NCBI GenBank assembly: GCA_021166835.1
Contig: JAJPEN010000040.1
Coordinates: 1 to 50,079 of the forward strand
Direction: 5' to 3'
Source of the DNA: Burkholderiaceae bacterium
GTDB taxonomy: Bacteria; Pseudomonadota; Gammaproteobacteria; Burkholderiales; Burkholderiaceae
Length of the DNA: 50,079 bases
The stretch's first letter is position 1; each line of letters starts with the position of its first letter. Positions 1 through 7,279 of this stretch are shown here, piece after piece. Under the pieces are notes generated by a model that did no database searches, was not told the origin of the DNA, and saw nothing but the letters and a program-made list of their open reading frames with translations. The translations under genes were made by a program, and so were the position numbers.

Positions 1-80
1 TTCAGCATCGATTCAACTTCACGTGCGCACACTGCAAGCACAGTCGCCATCGACTGGAGTTCCGCGCAAAGGAGTTCATC

Positions 81-446
81 ATGCAATCGACCGCATTTCT
101 CGCCTCGATCGGAATGCTTGCAGCCCTCCTCGGCAGCAGCCCCGCGCTGGCTGGAGATCGCAGCGACAGCCGCCACCATGACGGTGAGCGCCACCGCGTC
201 GCGAACACTCGTCCTGCCGGCGCCTTCGACCAGGGCATGCAGGCCGTACCCCATAACGCAGGGCCCGGAGAATGGGGCCACGGCTGGCAATATTTCTCAG
301 ATCCCGTCGCGCGACGCGCCGTCGTCATCAGCCCGCAAGGCGACTATTACTACAGCCACGGCAAAGGACTGCGCTGGGTCGCTGCGGCGCAGAGGGGCGC
401 CCCGGAAACCGCCTCCGCCCGGGTCGTGCAAAACCCGGACGGATGA
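81..446 (+). CDS. small secreted protein, function unknown
   Basis: A 121-residue protein that I do not recognise. Residues 1-24 form a hydrophobic signal peptide ending in an ALA-type cleavage site (SSPALAGD), so it is probably exported to the periplasm. The mature part is polar, His- and Arg-rich at first, then carries aromatic clusters (GHGWQYF, GDYYYSHGKGLRW). No cysteines or catalytic motifs are evident. An AAGGAG Shine-Dalgarno lies about 6 nt before the ATG, which supports this start. It converges with the small gene at 535-840, with a hairpin between them. The 80 bases before it hold no other gene. Confidence 0.6.
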   Translation: MQSTAFLASIGMLAALLGSSPALAGDRSDSRHHDGERHRVANTRPAGAFDQGMQAVPHNAGPGEWGHGWQYFSDPVARRAVVISPQGDYYYSHGKGLRWVAAAQRGAPETASARVVQNPDG

Positions 447-494
447 GCGATTCGCCGAATGAGCCGGATCCCCTCGCGGAGGCGTTCGACCGGT

Positions 495-525
495 GCCACT
501 GCACCCGAGGCGCGGGTGCGGTGGC
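495..525. terminator. terminator-like hairpin between convergent genes
   Basis: Arms 495-507 and 513-525 form a 13-bp stem with one T-G wobble (500/520) around a 5-base loop. It lies between the stops of two convergent genes, so it could end transcription from both sides. No clear T-tract follows, so intrinsic termination is not certain. Confidence 0.45.
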
Positions 526-534
526 CCTGTCCGG

Positions 535-840
535 TCAGGCATTGAAGCTGGGAGCGCCCAGGACCGTGACGCCGACCGGCCGCATCGGTGCGGACGCCGG
601 GGCGTTCGCTCGGCCGGGTGTCGGCTTCTCGACCGGTCCCTCGTTGTTCGACTGGACGAGGAGCAGGTCGGCCGCCCCATCGGCGACCTGTGAGGTCTGC
701 GCACTCATCTGCAGCGCGATCGTGGGGGCGCCGACGTTGCCGTTCACGGCCGGATAATCGGTTTCGATGGTCTGTGCCTGCACGCCGAAGGCGGCGAAGG
801 CGAAGGCGGTCGGGATGGCGAATCTGGCGATCGATTTCAT
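535..840 (-). CDS. small exported protein, function unknown
   Basis: A 101-residue protein with a clear signal peptide: MKSIAR, a hydrophobic core, then a VQA-Q cleavage site near residue 22. The mature region of about 78 residues is small, proline- and alanine-rich and mildly acidic (PVEKPTPGRANAPASAP), with no recognised domain and no cysteine. It is probably periplasmic. It sits downstream of the DUF2917 gene on the same strand, 75 bases after that gene's stop, but no shared function is evident. Third-position GC and the signal peptide argue for a real gene rather than a shadow. Confidence 0.55.
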   Translation of the reverse strand: MKSIARFAIPTAFAFAAFGVQAQTIETDYPAVNGNVGAPTIALQMSAQTSQVADGAADLLLVQSNNEGPVEKPTPGRANAPASAPMRPVGVTVLGAPSFNA

Positions 841-915
841 GACGTCTTCCTTCAGGTGTGCACCGTTTTCGAACGGCGAGTAGTTACGATGCGCCCGCCG
901 TCGTACAGGCAGATT

Positions 916-1302
916 TCAGTTCAGCCCGTCGCTCGTTTCGATTGAAGTCGTCGCGGCGGCACGTTTCGCGAGTCGGCTCCGCATCGATGCCGACCCTTGC
1001 GAAAGCGCCGGTGCCGCGCGTTCACCGAGCCGCTCGCGCTGCGCATGCGGCACGACGACTTCCGGCGGAGGCGCCAGCACGATCAGCAGGCTGTCCTGCA
1101 ACGCCTGCACGACGGTCAGGTGCGAACCTTCGAGCTGCAGCGACTCCCCGTCGGTGAGAAAAGTGTCGTGCGGCTGCGCATCCTGCGTAATCCAGACCAG
1201 TCCCTCGAGGACCGTCACTACCTGGCCGCGTCCCTTGCGGATGCGCATCAGCGCGTCCTTCGACAGGGTCCGGGCCGCCTGGGCGATTTCATTCGTGTAC
1301 AT
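916..1302 (-). CDS. DUF2917 domain-containing protein
   Basis: A 128-residue protein from the ATG at 1302; a TTG five codons earlier is also open. The central part (about residues 20-75) matches the DUF2917 pattern: a basic stretch (MRIRKGRGQ), then a beta-rich segment around GLVWITQD, then DTFLTDGESLQLEGSHLTVV. DUF2917 is a small cupin-like domain common in Burkholderiales with no established role. The C-terminal 45 residues are charged and probably disordered. A GGAG Shine-Dalgarno sits 6 nt before this ATG, inside the right arm of an inverted repeat (1307-1332). It is transcribed on the same strand as the histidine kinase gene, downstream of it. Confidence 0.75.
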   Translation of the reverse strand: MYTNEIAQAARTLSKDALMRIRKGRGQVVTVLEGLVWITQDAQPHDTFLTDGESLQLEGSHLTVVQALQDSLLIVLAPPPEVVVPHAQRERLGERAAPALSQGSASMRSRLAKRAAATTSIETSDGLN

Positions 1303-1306
1303 GACC

Positions 1307-1332
1307 GACTCCGACAATGACTTGTCCGAGTC
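1307..1332 (-). promoter_or_regulatory. inverted repeat covering the DUF2917 Shine-Dalgarno
   Basis: Arms 1307-1317 and 1322-1332 are complementary at 10 of 11 positions around a 4-base loop. In the minus-strand transcript the 3' arm contains the GGAG ribosome-binding sequence just before the ATG at 1302. The hairpin could limit translation, or the repeat could be a protein operator. It is seen in sequence only. Confidence 0.4.
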
Positions 1333-1452
1333 GTCATCGTCGCGCCCGGGGGTTGCACGTTTGTTTCACGGCAGCTGAAAGGAATTTCATATGACACGGC
1401 GCTGCGATCGGACAGGCGCAGTCGAGAGCTGCGCGTACCGGATGCAGCGCGC

Positions 1453-4032
1453 TTACGCCGGGGCGTGCAGTGCGACGGACAGGCTGCGTGCGATGTCGCG
1501 TGCCACGAGCGGCTTGCCGAGGATCTCGACGACGCCGAGTTCCTTCGCACGTGCGGCAAGTGCGGGACTGACGTAGCCGCTCATCAGCACGATCGGGATC
1601 TCCGGCCGGATCGCCCGGATCTGCTGCGCCAGCTCCGAACCGGTCATCACGGGCATCGCCTCGTCGGAGAGCACGAGGTCGAAGCGATCCGGTTCGGCAC
1701 GGAAGCACTCGAGTGCCTGCGCGCTCGACTCGAAGCCCACGGGCTCGTAGCCGAGTCGTGCCAGCAGCTCTTCGCCCAGTCGCACGAGCGCCGTCTCGTC
1801 GTCGACGAGGAGCACGGTCTGGCCCTTGCCGAGCGCTGCCGGCTCTTCCTCGACCGCGACCGGCAGCACGGTCGATCCCTCGCGCGGCAGGTAGACCGTC
1901 ATCGTCGTGCCCTCGCCCGGTCGGCTCGCCACGGCGATGCCGCCGCCCAGGTCGGTGACGATCCCGTGCACCAGCGACAGCCCCAGCCCGGTGCCGACGC
2001 CGATGTCGCGCGTGGTGAAGAACGGATCGAAGATGCGCTCGAGCAGCCGCGGCGGCATGCCGACGCCGGTGTCGGCGACGACCAGGCGTACGTAGGCGCC
2101 GGCAGCGAGCTCGCTCGTCGTCACGCGTTCGGGCGTGTCGAAATCGACCGCGTCGACGCGCACCGAAAGCGCGCCCTTCGAACCGATCGCCTGCACCGCG
2201 TTCGCGCACAGGTTCATCACCACCTGGTGGATCTGCGTCGTGTCGCCCAGCACGGCAGCGTCGCCCGCATCGAGGCGGCGCTCGAGGCGTATGCCGCCGG
2301 GCATCGAGGCGGCGACCTGGTCGAGCACCTCGGCGACGACCGCCTGCACGTGCACCGGCTTGCGCTCGCCCATCCCGCTGCGACTGAAGGCGAGGATGCG
2401 CTCGACGAGCGACTTCGCGCGCATGCCTGCGCTGATCGTCGCGTCGATGTGCCGGCGCAGCCCGGTGCCCTCGGCCGCTTCCTTCTGCGCCATCTCTCCG
2501 TAGCCGAGGATCGCGGCGAGGATGTTGTTGAAGTCGTGCGCGATGCCGCCGGCGAGCGTTCCCATCGCCTCGAGCTTCTGCGCCTGGCGCAACTGCTGCT
2601 CGAGACGGTCGCGATCGGCCTCGGCGTTCTTGCGGTCGGTGACGTCCTCCATCGAGCCCGCCATCCGGTATGCGCGCCCGGCCGCGTCGCGCAGCGCGAT
2701 GCCGTGCTGGCGGTACCAGTGCCAGTGGCCGTCGGCGTGCCGCAGCCGGTATTCGACGTCGAAGTTCGGCGTGCGCCCCTGCAGGTGCGCGGCCAGGGCC
2801 GCGCGCGTGCGCGACACGTCGTCGGGGTGGTAGGTGGCCAGCGCGATCCAGTCTCGCCGCGGCCGGCGCGGCTCGCCGCCCGGCCCGAGCGAGAGCACCT
2901 GCTGCGCGCGCGGCGACAGGAACAGCATGTCCGACGGCAGGTCCCAGTCCCACAGTCCCTCGTTCGCGCCGTCGACGGCGAGCTGGTAGCGCTCCTCGGA
3001 CTCGCGCAGCGCCTGCTCGCTCTGGCGCAGCGCCTCCTGCGTGCGCTTGCGTTCGGAGATGTCCACCGTGGCGCCGGCAACCCGCTGCGCCCGGCCCTGC
3101 CCATCGCGGAAGCACTGCCCGCGCGTCTGCACCCAACGGTATGCGCCCGTGCTGCGATCGAACACGCGGTACTCGGCGTCGATGCGCGGCGTGCGGCCCG
3201 CCAGGTGCTCGTCGACCGCGTCGACGAGCAGCCGCCGGTCGTCGGGGTGCAGCGGAACGGCGCTGAGCCAATCGCGACCCTTCGTCGGCAGGCTCTCCGG
3301 CGTGAGCCCGACCATCGACGCGAGGTTCTTCGAAGCGAACACCTCGTCGCTGGCCACGTCCCAGACCCAATGCGCGACGTTCATTCCGATCATCGCGATC
3401 GCATAGCGCTCCTCCGACTGGCGCAACGCCTGCTCGGCGCGCTTGCGCGCGTCGATGTCGCTGATCGACCCGGCGATGCGCAGCGGCCGGCCGTCGTCAT
3501 CGCGGACGCACAGCCCGCGCACGTGGATCCATCGCATCTCGCCGCCGGGATGCACTATCCGGTACTCGCCTTCGAAGGCCGGCGTGCGCCCGGCCAGATG
3601 CGCTTCGAGCGCCTCTTTGCGGCGGACTGCATCCTCGGGATGCATGCGCACCCGGCGAAACACCTCCTCGTTAGCCTGCACTTCATCACTGTCGGCCGTG
3701 CCGAGCAGTTCGCGGGCGCGTGCCGACAGGTAGATCCGCTGCGTGCGGAAGTCCCAATCCCAAATGCCGTCGTCGGAACCCGCGACGGCGAGCTCGAAGC
3801 GCTGGCGCGACGCCTCGAGCGCGTCGCGTGCGGCGCGAAGTTGCAGCAGCTGGTGCAGCAGCAGCCACAGCAGCAGTCCGGCGAAGGCCGCCAGCGCCGC
3901 GCTGCGGCGAATCTCGGCCGGGCCCATGGCCGTCCAGACCATCGACGCGAGGAACAACACGCCGACCACGCCGATCGCACGGCGCAGCCATGGTTTGGGG
4001 GTGAAGGCGTGCAGCGACTCGCCGGTGTTCAT
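1453..4032 (-). CDS. hybrid PAS-domain sensor histidine kinase with C-terminal receiver
   Basis: 859 residues. Two N-terminal membrane helices (about 17-37 and 45-63) precede three PAS/PAC repeats (about 75-200, 205-330, 342-470). A HisKA domain carries the phospho-acceptor H499 (GGIAHDFNN). The HATPase domain has an N-box (N607), D654-TGVGM and GTGLGLSLV. A receiver domain at 738-855 has D744/D745, acceptor D790 and K840. It should autophosphorylate in response to an unknown signal and pass phosphate to its own receiver. The start is the ATG at 4032, which overlaps the stop of the upstream receiver gene as ATGA, so the two are translationally coupled. The open frame extends to 4455, but that stretch is a shadow of the receiver gene. 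Confidence 0.9.
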   Translation of the reverse strand: MNTGESLHAFTPKPWLRRAIGVVGVLFLASMVWTAMGPAEIRRSAALAAFAGLLLWLLLHQLLQLRAARDALEASRQRFELAVAGSDDGIWDWDFRTQRIYLSARARELLGTADSDEVQANEEVFRRVRMHPEDAVRRKEALEAHLAGRTPAFEGEYRIVHPGGEMRWIHVRGLCVRDDDGRPLRIAGSISDIDARKRAEQALRQSEERYAIAMIGMNVAHWVWDVASDEVFASKNLASMVGLTPESLPTKGRDWLSAVPLHPDDRRLLVDAVDEHLAGRTPRIDAEYRVFDRSTGAYRWVQTRGQCFRDGQGRAQRVAGATVDISERKRTQEALRQSEQALRESEERYQLAVDGANEGLWDWDLPSDMLFLSPRAQQVLSLGPGGEPRRPRRDWIALATYHPDDVSRTRAALAAHLQGRTPNFDVEYRLRHADGHWHWYRQHGIALRDAAGRAYRMAGSMEDVTDRKNAEADRDRLEQQLRQAQKLEAMGTLAGGIAHDFNNILAAILGYGEMAQKEAAEGTGLRRHIDATISAGMRAKSLVERILAFSRSGMGERKPVHVQAVVAEVLDQVAASMPGGIRLERRLDAGDAAVLGDTTQIHQVVMNLCANAVQAIGSKGALSVRVDAVDFDTPERVTTSELAAGAYVRLVVADTGVGMPPRLLERIFDPFFTTRDIGVGTGLGLSLVHGIVTDLGGGIAVASRPGEGTTMTVYLPREGSTVLPVAVEEEPAALGKGQTVLLVDDETALVRLGEELLARLGYEPVGFESSAQALECFRAEPDRFDLVLSDEAMPVMTGSELAQQIRAIRPEIPIVLMSGYVSPALAARAKELGVVEILGKPLVARDIARSLSVALHAPA

Positions 4033-4394
4033 GAGACGACGCGCAGCAGCGGACGCAACGTGTCGAGCAGCGCTTCGCGCGAGACCGGCTTGGGCAGCAC
4101 CGCTGCGACGCCCAGTTGCCGCGCGCAGCAGCCGTCGCGATCGACGTTGGCGAAGAACGCCGAAGACAGGGCCACCACCGGCCGACCGTCGTGCACTGCC
4201 ATCAGCGACCGCATCCGCTCGCAGCCGCCCTCGCGCGGGAAGGCGACGTCGACCAGGACGACGTCGCAGCGCGCGTGCACGTCGTCCTGCGCTTCGATCC
4301 CGGCGGCCGACAGCCACTCGGCGAGAAGGGCGAACAGGACCGGGTCTGCGCCGACGATCAACACACGGGGGCGTTCGCTCGCTCGAAGATTCAT
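4029..4394 (-). CDS. stand-alone receiver-domain protein
   Basis: 121 residues, a single CheY-like receiver fold. The predicted phospho-acceptor is D49 (VVLVDVAF) and the conserved lysine is K102 (VLPKPVS). The N-terminal acidic pair that binds Mg2+ is reduced to one residue (VGADP, D17), so phosphorylation may be weak or altered. It has no output domain. It is coupled by an ATGA overlap to the downstream hybrid kinase, which suggests it is a phosphorelay partner or a competitor of the kinase receiver. It is divergent from the OmpR-type gene across about 160 bases. Confidence 0.75.
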   Translation of the reverse strand: MNLRASERPRVLIVGADPVLFALLAEWLSAAGIEAQDDVHARCDVVLVDVAFPREGGCERMRSLMAVHDGRPVVALSSAFFANVDRDGCCARQLGVAAVLPKPVSREALLDTLRPLLRVVS

Positions 4395-4554
4395 TCCTCG
4401 ATCCGCTTTGAATCCGATGCCATTCAGCCCCGGCCGTCTTGCGGCCGCATTGCAAAGCGATCCCGCCAGATTACGTCTGAAACAGTCCGGAAGAGGCTGT
4501 AATGCGACCGACTTTCGTTGTAGGCTTTCCTATTCGGACGGAGGCGAAGCGCAG
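4395..4554. promoter_or_regulatory. divergent promoter region between two-component genes
   Basis: 160 bases between the minus-strand receiver/kinase pair and the plus-strand OmpR-type regulator. The sequence is less GC-rich than the flanking genes, as expected for promoters. I could not define -35/-10 boxes or an operator with confidence. A GGAGG ribosome-binding site for the OmpR-type gene lies at 4540-4544. Confidence 0.4.
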
Positions 4555-5274
4555 ATGAAGCCGCACGTGCTCGCACTGGACGATGACCCCTCGATTCGCG
4601 ACCTTCTCGCCACGTACCTCGCGCAGAACGAGATGCGCGTGACGGCGGTCGCCGACGGTAGCGGCCTGATCGAAACGCTGTCGCGCGAGGCGATCGATGT
4701 GGTCGTGCTCGACCTGCGACTGCCGGGCGAGGACGGCATGCAGATCATGCACCGCATCCGGCAGCGCTCGTCGATCCCGATCCTCGTGCTCACCGGCGTG
4801 GCCGAGGAGGCAGATCGCGTCATGGGCCTGGAGCTCGGCGCCGACGACTACCTGACGAAGCCGTTCAGTCCGCGCGAGCTGCTCGCCCGCATCCGCGCGC
4901 TACTGCGCCGCGCGAAAGCGCAGGCGAGCGTCGCCCAGCACGTCGCCGAGATACGCGCCTGGCGTTTCGGCGACTGGGAGCTGAACGTGGGGCTGCGCAA
5001 ACTGCGCGCTGCGGAGGGGCGCCTCGTCGATCTCACCAACGGCGAGTTCAGCCTGCTCGCCGCGATGCTCTCGGCGCCGAAGCGCATCCTCACCCGGGAC
5101 CAGCTGCTCGAGGCCTCGCGATTGCACAACGCCGAGGTGTACGACAGGACGATCGACGTGCAGATCCTGCGACTGCGCCGCAAGATCGAGCCCGACCCGG
5201 CGCACCCGACATACATCCGCACCGAGCGCGGCGCCGGATACGTGTTCGACGCCGAGGTGCAGACGCTGCGCTGA
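4555..5274 (+). CDS. OmpR/PhoB-family response regulator
   Basis: 239 residues. The receiver domain (about 4-115) has acidic residues D9-D11, phospho-acceptor D53 (VVLDLRLPGEDG), T80 and K102 (YLTKPFSPREL). The C-terminal winged helix (about 138-236) ends in the typical DVQILRLRRKIEPDP and GAGYVF. It is a DNA-binding transcription factor of the OmpR class. The ATG at 4555 has GGAGG 10 nt upstream; the much longer open frame to the left is antisense to the kinase. It is divergent from the hybrid kinase and its receiver, so these may form one signalling system, although hybrid kinases often use other partners. Confidence 0.9.
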   Translation: MKPHVLALDDDPSIRDLLATYLAQNEMRVTAVADGSGLIETLSREAIDVVVLDLRLPGEDGMQIMHRIRQRSSIPILVLTGVAEEADRVMGLELGADDYLTKPFSPRELLARIRALLRRAKAQASVAQHVAEIRAWRFGDWELNVGLRKLRAAEGRLVDLTNGEFSLLAAMLSAPKRILTRDQLLEASRLHNAEVYDRTIDVQILRLRRKIEPDPAHPTYIRTERGAGYVFDAEVQTLR

Positions 5275-5343
5275 GCGAGGCCCGGCCCGCGCCGTCCGCA
5301 AGTCCTCGGCGGCGACGAACGCGACTCCTCAAAGGGAGGCAGC

Positions 5344-6168
5344 ATGCAGAACGGCGATGCGGGCACGATCCGGATCGGCATCGGCGGCTGGATCTACCAG
5401 CCGTGGCGCGGCGTTTTCTATCCGGAGAAGCATCCGGCGAAGCGCGAACTCGAGTACGCGAGCCGCCGACTGAGCTCGATCGAGATCAACGGCACCTATT
5501 ACCGCACGCAGAAGCCGGCGACCTTCGCGAAATGGCGAGACGAGACGCCGGATGACTTCGTCTTCGCCGTCAAGGCACCCCGCTTCGCCACGCATCGCAC
5601 GCGGCTCGCCGAAGCGGGCGAGTCGATCGAACGATTCCTTGCGAGCGGCGTGCTCGAGTTGAAGGAAAAGCTCGGGCCGATCAACTGGCAGTTCCCGACG
5701 AGCCGCAGCTTCGACGCGGCGGATTTCGAGGCATTCCTGGCGCTGCTGCCGGCGTCCGCCGACGGACGTCCGCTGCGTCACGCGGTCGAGGTTCGGCACG
5801 ACAGCTTCCGCAACGCCCAATTCGTCGCACTGGCGAAGGCACGCGGCGTGGCGATCGTCGTCGCCGGCGACAGCGAGCATCCGCAGATCGCCGACCCGAC
5901 CGCGCCCTTCGTCTACGTTCGCATCATGGGCACGCGGGAGAACGAGCCGACCGGCTACTCCGCGAGCGATCTCGATCGCTGGGCGGCGCGCGCGAAGGCG
6001 TGGGCGTCGGGTGCGACGCCGGAAGGGCTGGCCTTCGCGGCCCCCGCCAACGCATCGGGGGCGCAGGCAGGACGAGCGACTCCTCGCGACGTCTACCTCT
6101 ACGTGATCAGCGGCTGCAAGGCGCGCAATCCGGCCGCCGCCATGGCGCTGATCGAGCGGCTCGGGTAG
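5344..6168 (+). CDS. DUF72 family protein (YecE-like)
   Basis: 274 residues. The family pattern is clear from the N-terminus: IRIGIGGWIYQPWRG.FYPE, then ASRRLSSIEINGTYYR, then FVFAVKAPRFATHRTRL, LGPINWQFP and the AVEVRHDSF segment. DUF72 proteins adopt a TIM-barrel-like fold; their biochemical role is not established. The length is typical of the family (about 240-290). A GGGAGG site precedes the ATG by 6 nt. It follows the OmpR-type gene after 69 bases on the same strand, and no functional link is evident. It converges with the AraC-type gene. Confidence 0.85.
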   Translation: MQNGDAGTIRIGIGGWIYQPWRGVFYPEKHPAKRELEYASRRLSSIEINGTYYRTQKPATFAKWRDETPDDFVFAVKAPRFATHRTRLAEAGESIERFLASGVLELKEKLGPINWQFPTSRSFDAADFEAFLALLPASADGRPLRHAVEVRHDSFRNAQFVALAKARGVAIVVAGDSEHPQIADPTAPFVYVRIMGTRENEPTGYSASDLDRWAARAKAWASGATPEGLAFAAPANASGAQAGRATPRDVYLYVISGCKARNPAAAMALIERLG

Positions 6169-6206
6169 TGGGCCGTCGGCCGAGTTCATCCAACGAGTGC
6201 TGGCCA

Positions 6207-7187
6207 CTACTGCCCGCGCAGCGTCGCCGAGGGCGACTCCCCATAGCGGGCTCGGTAGTCGGCCGCGAAGCGTCCGAAATGCAGATACCCGACTGAAAGC
6301 GCAACGTCTGTCACGCGCGTTCCCGGTGGTGCGTCTCGCAGCATCTCGCGTGCCTTCGCGAGTCGATGCCCGCGCGCAAAATTCAGCGGAGTGGTCTTCC
6401 GATAGCGGCGAAAGCCGGTGTAGAGGGTTCGAACGCTGATGCCGAGACGCCCTGCCAATTCGCCGATGCCTCCCTCGAGCGCGGGATCGGCGGCGATCAT
6501 CTCTTCAGCACGACGCACGTAGGACGGAGCCGGCGCCCGCGAATCGACCCGCAGCGCATCCGTGTAGTTGTGCGGCTGCACCAGCAACAAAGTCGAAATC
6601 AACGCGTCGTCGAGTGTCCGCCTCCCGATCGGCGAGCCGAGGTAGTGCGACTGCGGTGTCAATTCAGCCAGCAGGAACTGAACCAGCCGATTCCAGGTTG
6701 CGCCTCGCTCGCTCGCGAGATCCAGCCGAGGCAGGAACTCGACCGGGCGGGACGGCATGTGGCCGAGCAGCATCGCGAGGGCGCGCTCCAGACTCGAGCG
6801 CGGAATCTTGATCGAGAGTTTGCTGCAGTCATCGTCCCATTGTGTCCGGATGGGCGACACGCAGGACTGAACCGAAGCGATCGCCGGGTTCGACGTGAGC
6901 TCCCATTCGGCGGAACGAATCGTCGACGTACCCGCGATCGGCATGCCTACCAGATAGAAATCGTCGAGCGAGCCTGGATCGAGCCGCACTGCCGCTCCGT
7001 ATCGCGCATAGAGAAGGACGATCTCGCCGAGCTTCACCGTTCGGCAGCACACGTCCAACTGTGCGTGCTCGTGCACGAGTCGCAGCGCGTGGGGCGACAG
7101 AATCCGACCGAAATGGCGACGCGCCTCCTCCAGATCCACGGTTCGAAAGGCGGGGAATTCGTTCAGTGGGCCATCGATCCGGTTCAT
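6207..7187 (-). CDS. AraC-family transcriptional regulator
   Basis: 326 residues from the ATG at 7187 (MNRIDGPLNEF); the frame is open to 7322, but that part lies in the regulatory region. The N-terminal half resembles the AraC-binding-like ligand domain found in XylS/BenR-type regulators of aromatic catabolism. The C-terminal 100 residues hold the double helix-turn-helix (LAGRLGISVRTLYTGFRRY; VTDVALSVGYLHFGRFAADY). It is divergent from the TPP enzyme gene, with a 14-bp direct repeat of 20-bp period between them. The likely role is activator of the 7280-12875 operon and repressor of itself; the ligand is probably the transported compound (inference). Confidence 0.85.
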   Translation of the reverse strand: MNRIDGPLNEFPAFRTVDLEEARRHFGRILSPHALRLVHEHAQLDVCCRTVKLGEIVLLYARYGAAVRLDPGSLDDFYLVGMPIAGTSTIRSAEWELTSNPAIASVQSCVSPIRTQWDDDCSKLSIKIPRSSLERALAMLLGHMPSRPVEFLPRLDLASERGATWNRLVQFLLAELTPQSHYLGSPIGRRTLDDALISTLLLVQPHNYTDALRVDSRAPAPSYVRRAEEMIAADPALEGGIGELAGRLGISVRTLYTGFRRYRKTTPLNFARGHRLAKAREMLRDAPPGTRVTDVALSVGYLHFGRFAADYRARYGESPSATLRGQ

Positions 7188-7189
7188 GA

Positions 7190-7223
7190 CAGCGCAATCT
7201 GGACAAATGCAGCGCAATCGGGA
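7190..7223. promoter_or_regulatory. tandem direct repeat, candidate AraC-family operator
   Basis: The 14-base unit CAGCGCAATCNGGA occurs at 7190-7203 and 7210-7223, identical at 13 of 14 positions and spaced exactly 20 bases apart, about two helical turns. Direct repeats on one DNA face are the usual arrangement for AraC/XylS-family sites. They lie just upstream of the AraC-type start codon and 57-90 bases before the TPP enzyme gene. Confidence 0.6.
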
Positions 7224-7279
7224 TGGTCGGCTACCCGAGCATCCTACAAGATGGAAGTCATCGCGGACAGGGAGACGGA

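Noticed and set aside
1465..5274. Very long plus-strand reading frame opposite the histidine kinase
   Set aside because: It is the antisense shadow of the PAS kinase, open because of strong third-position GC bias. Only the part from 4555 (OmpR-type regulator) is a gene.
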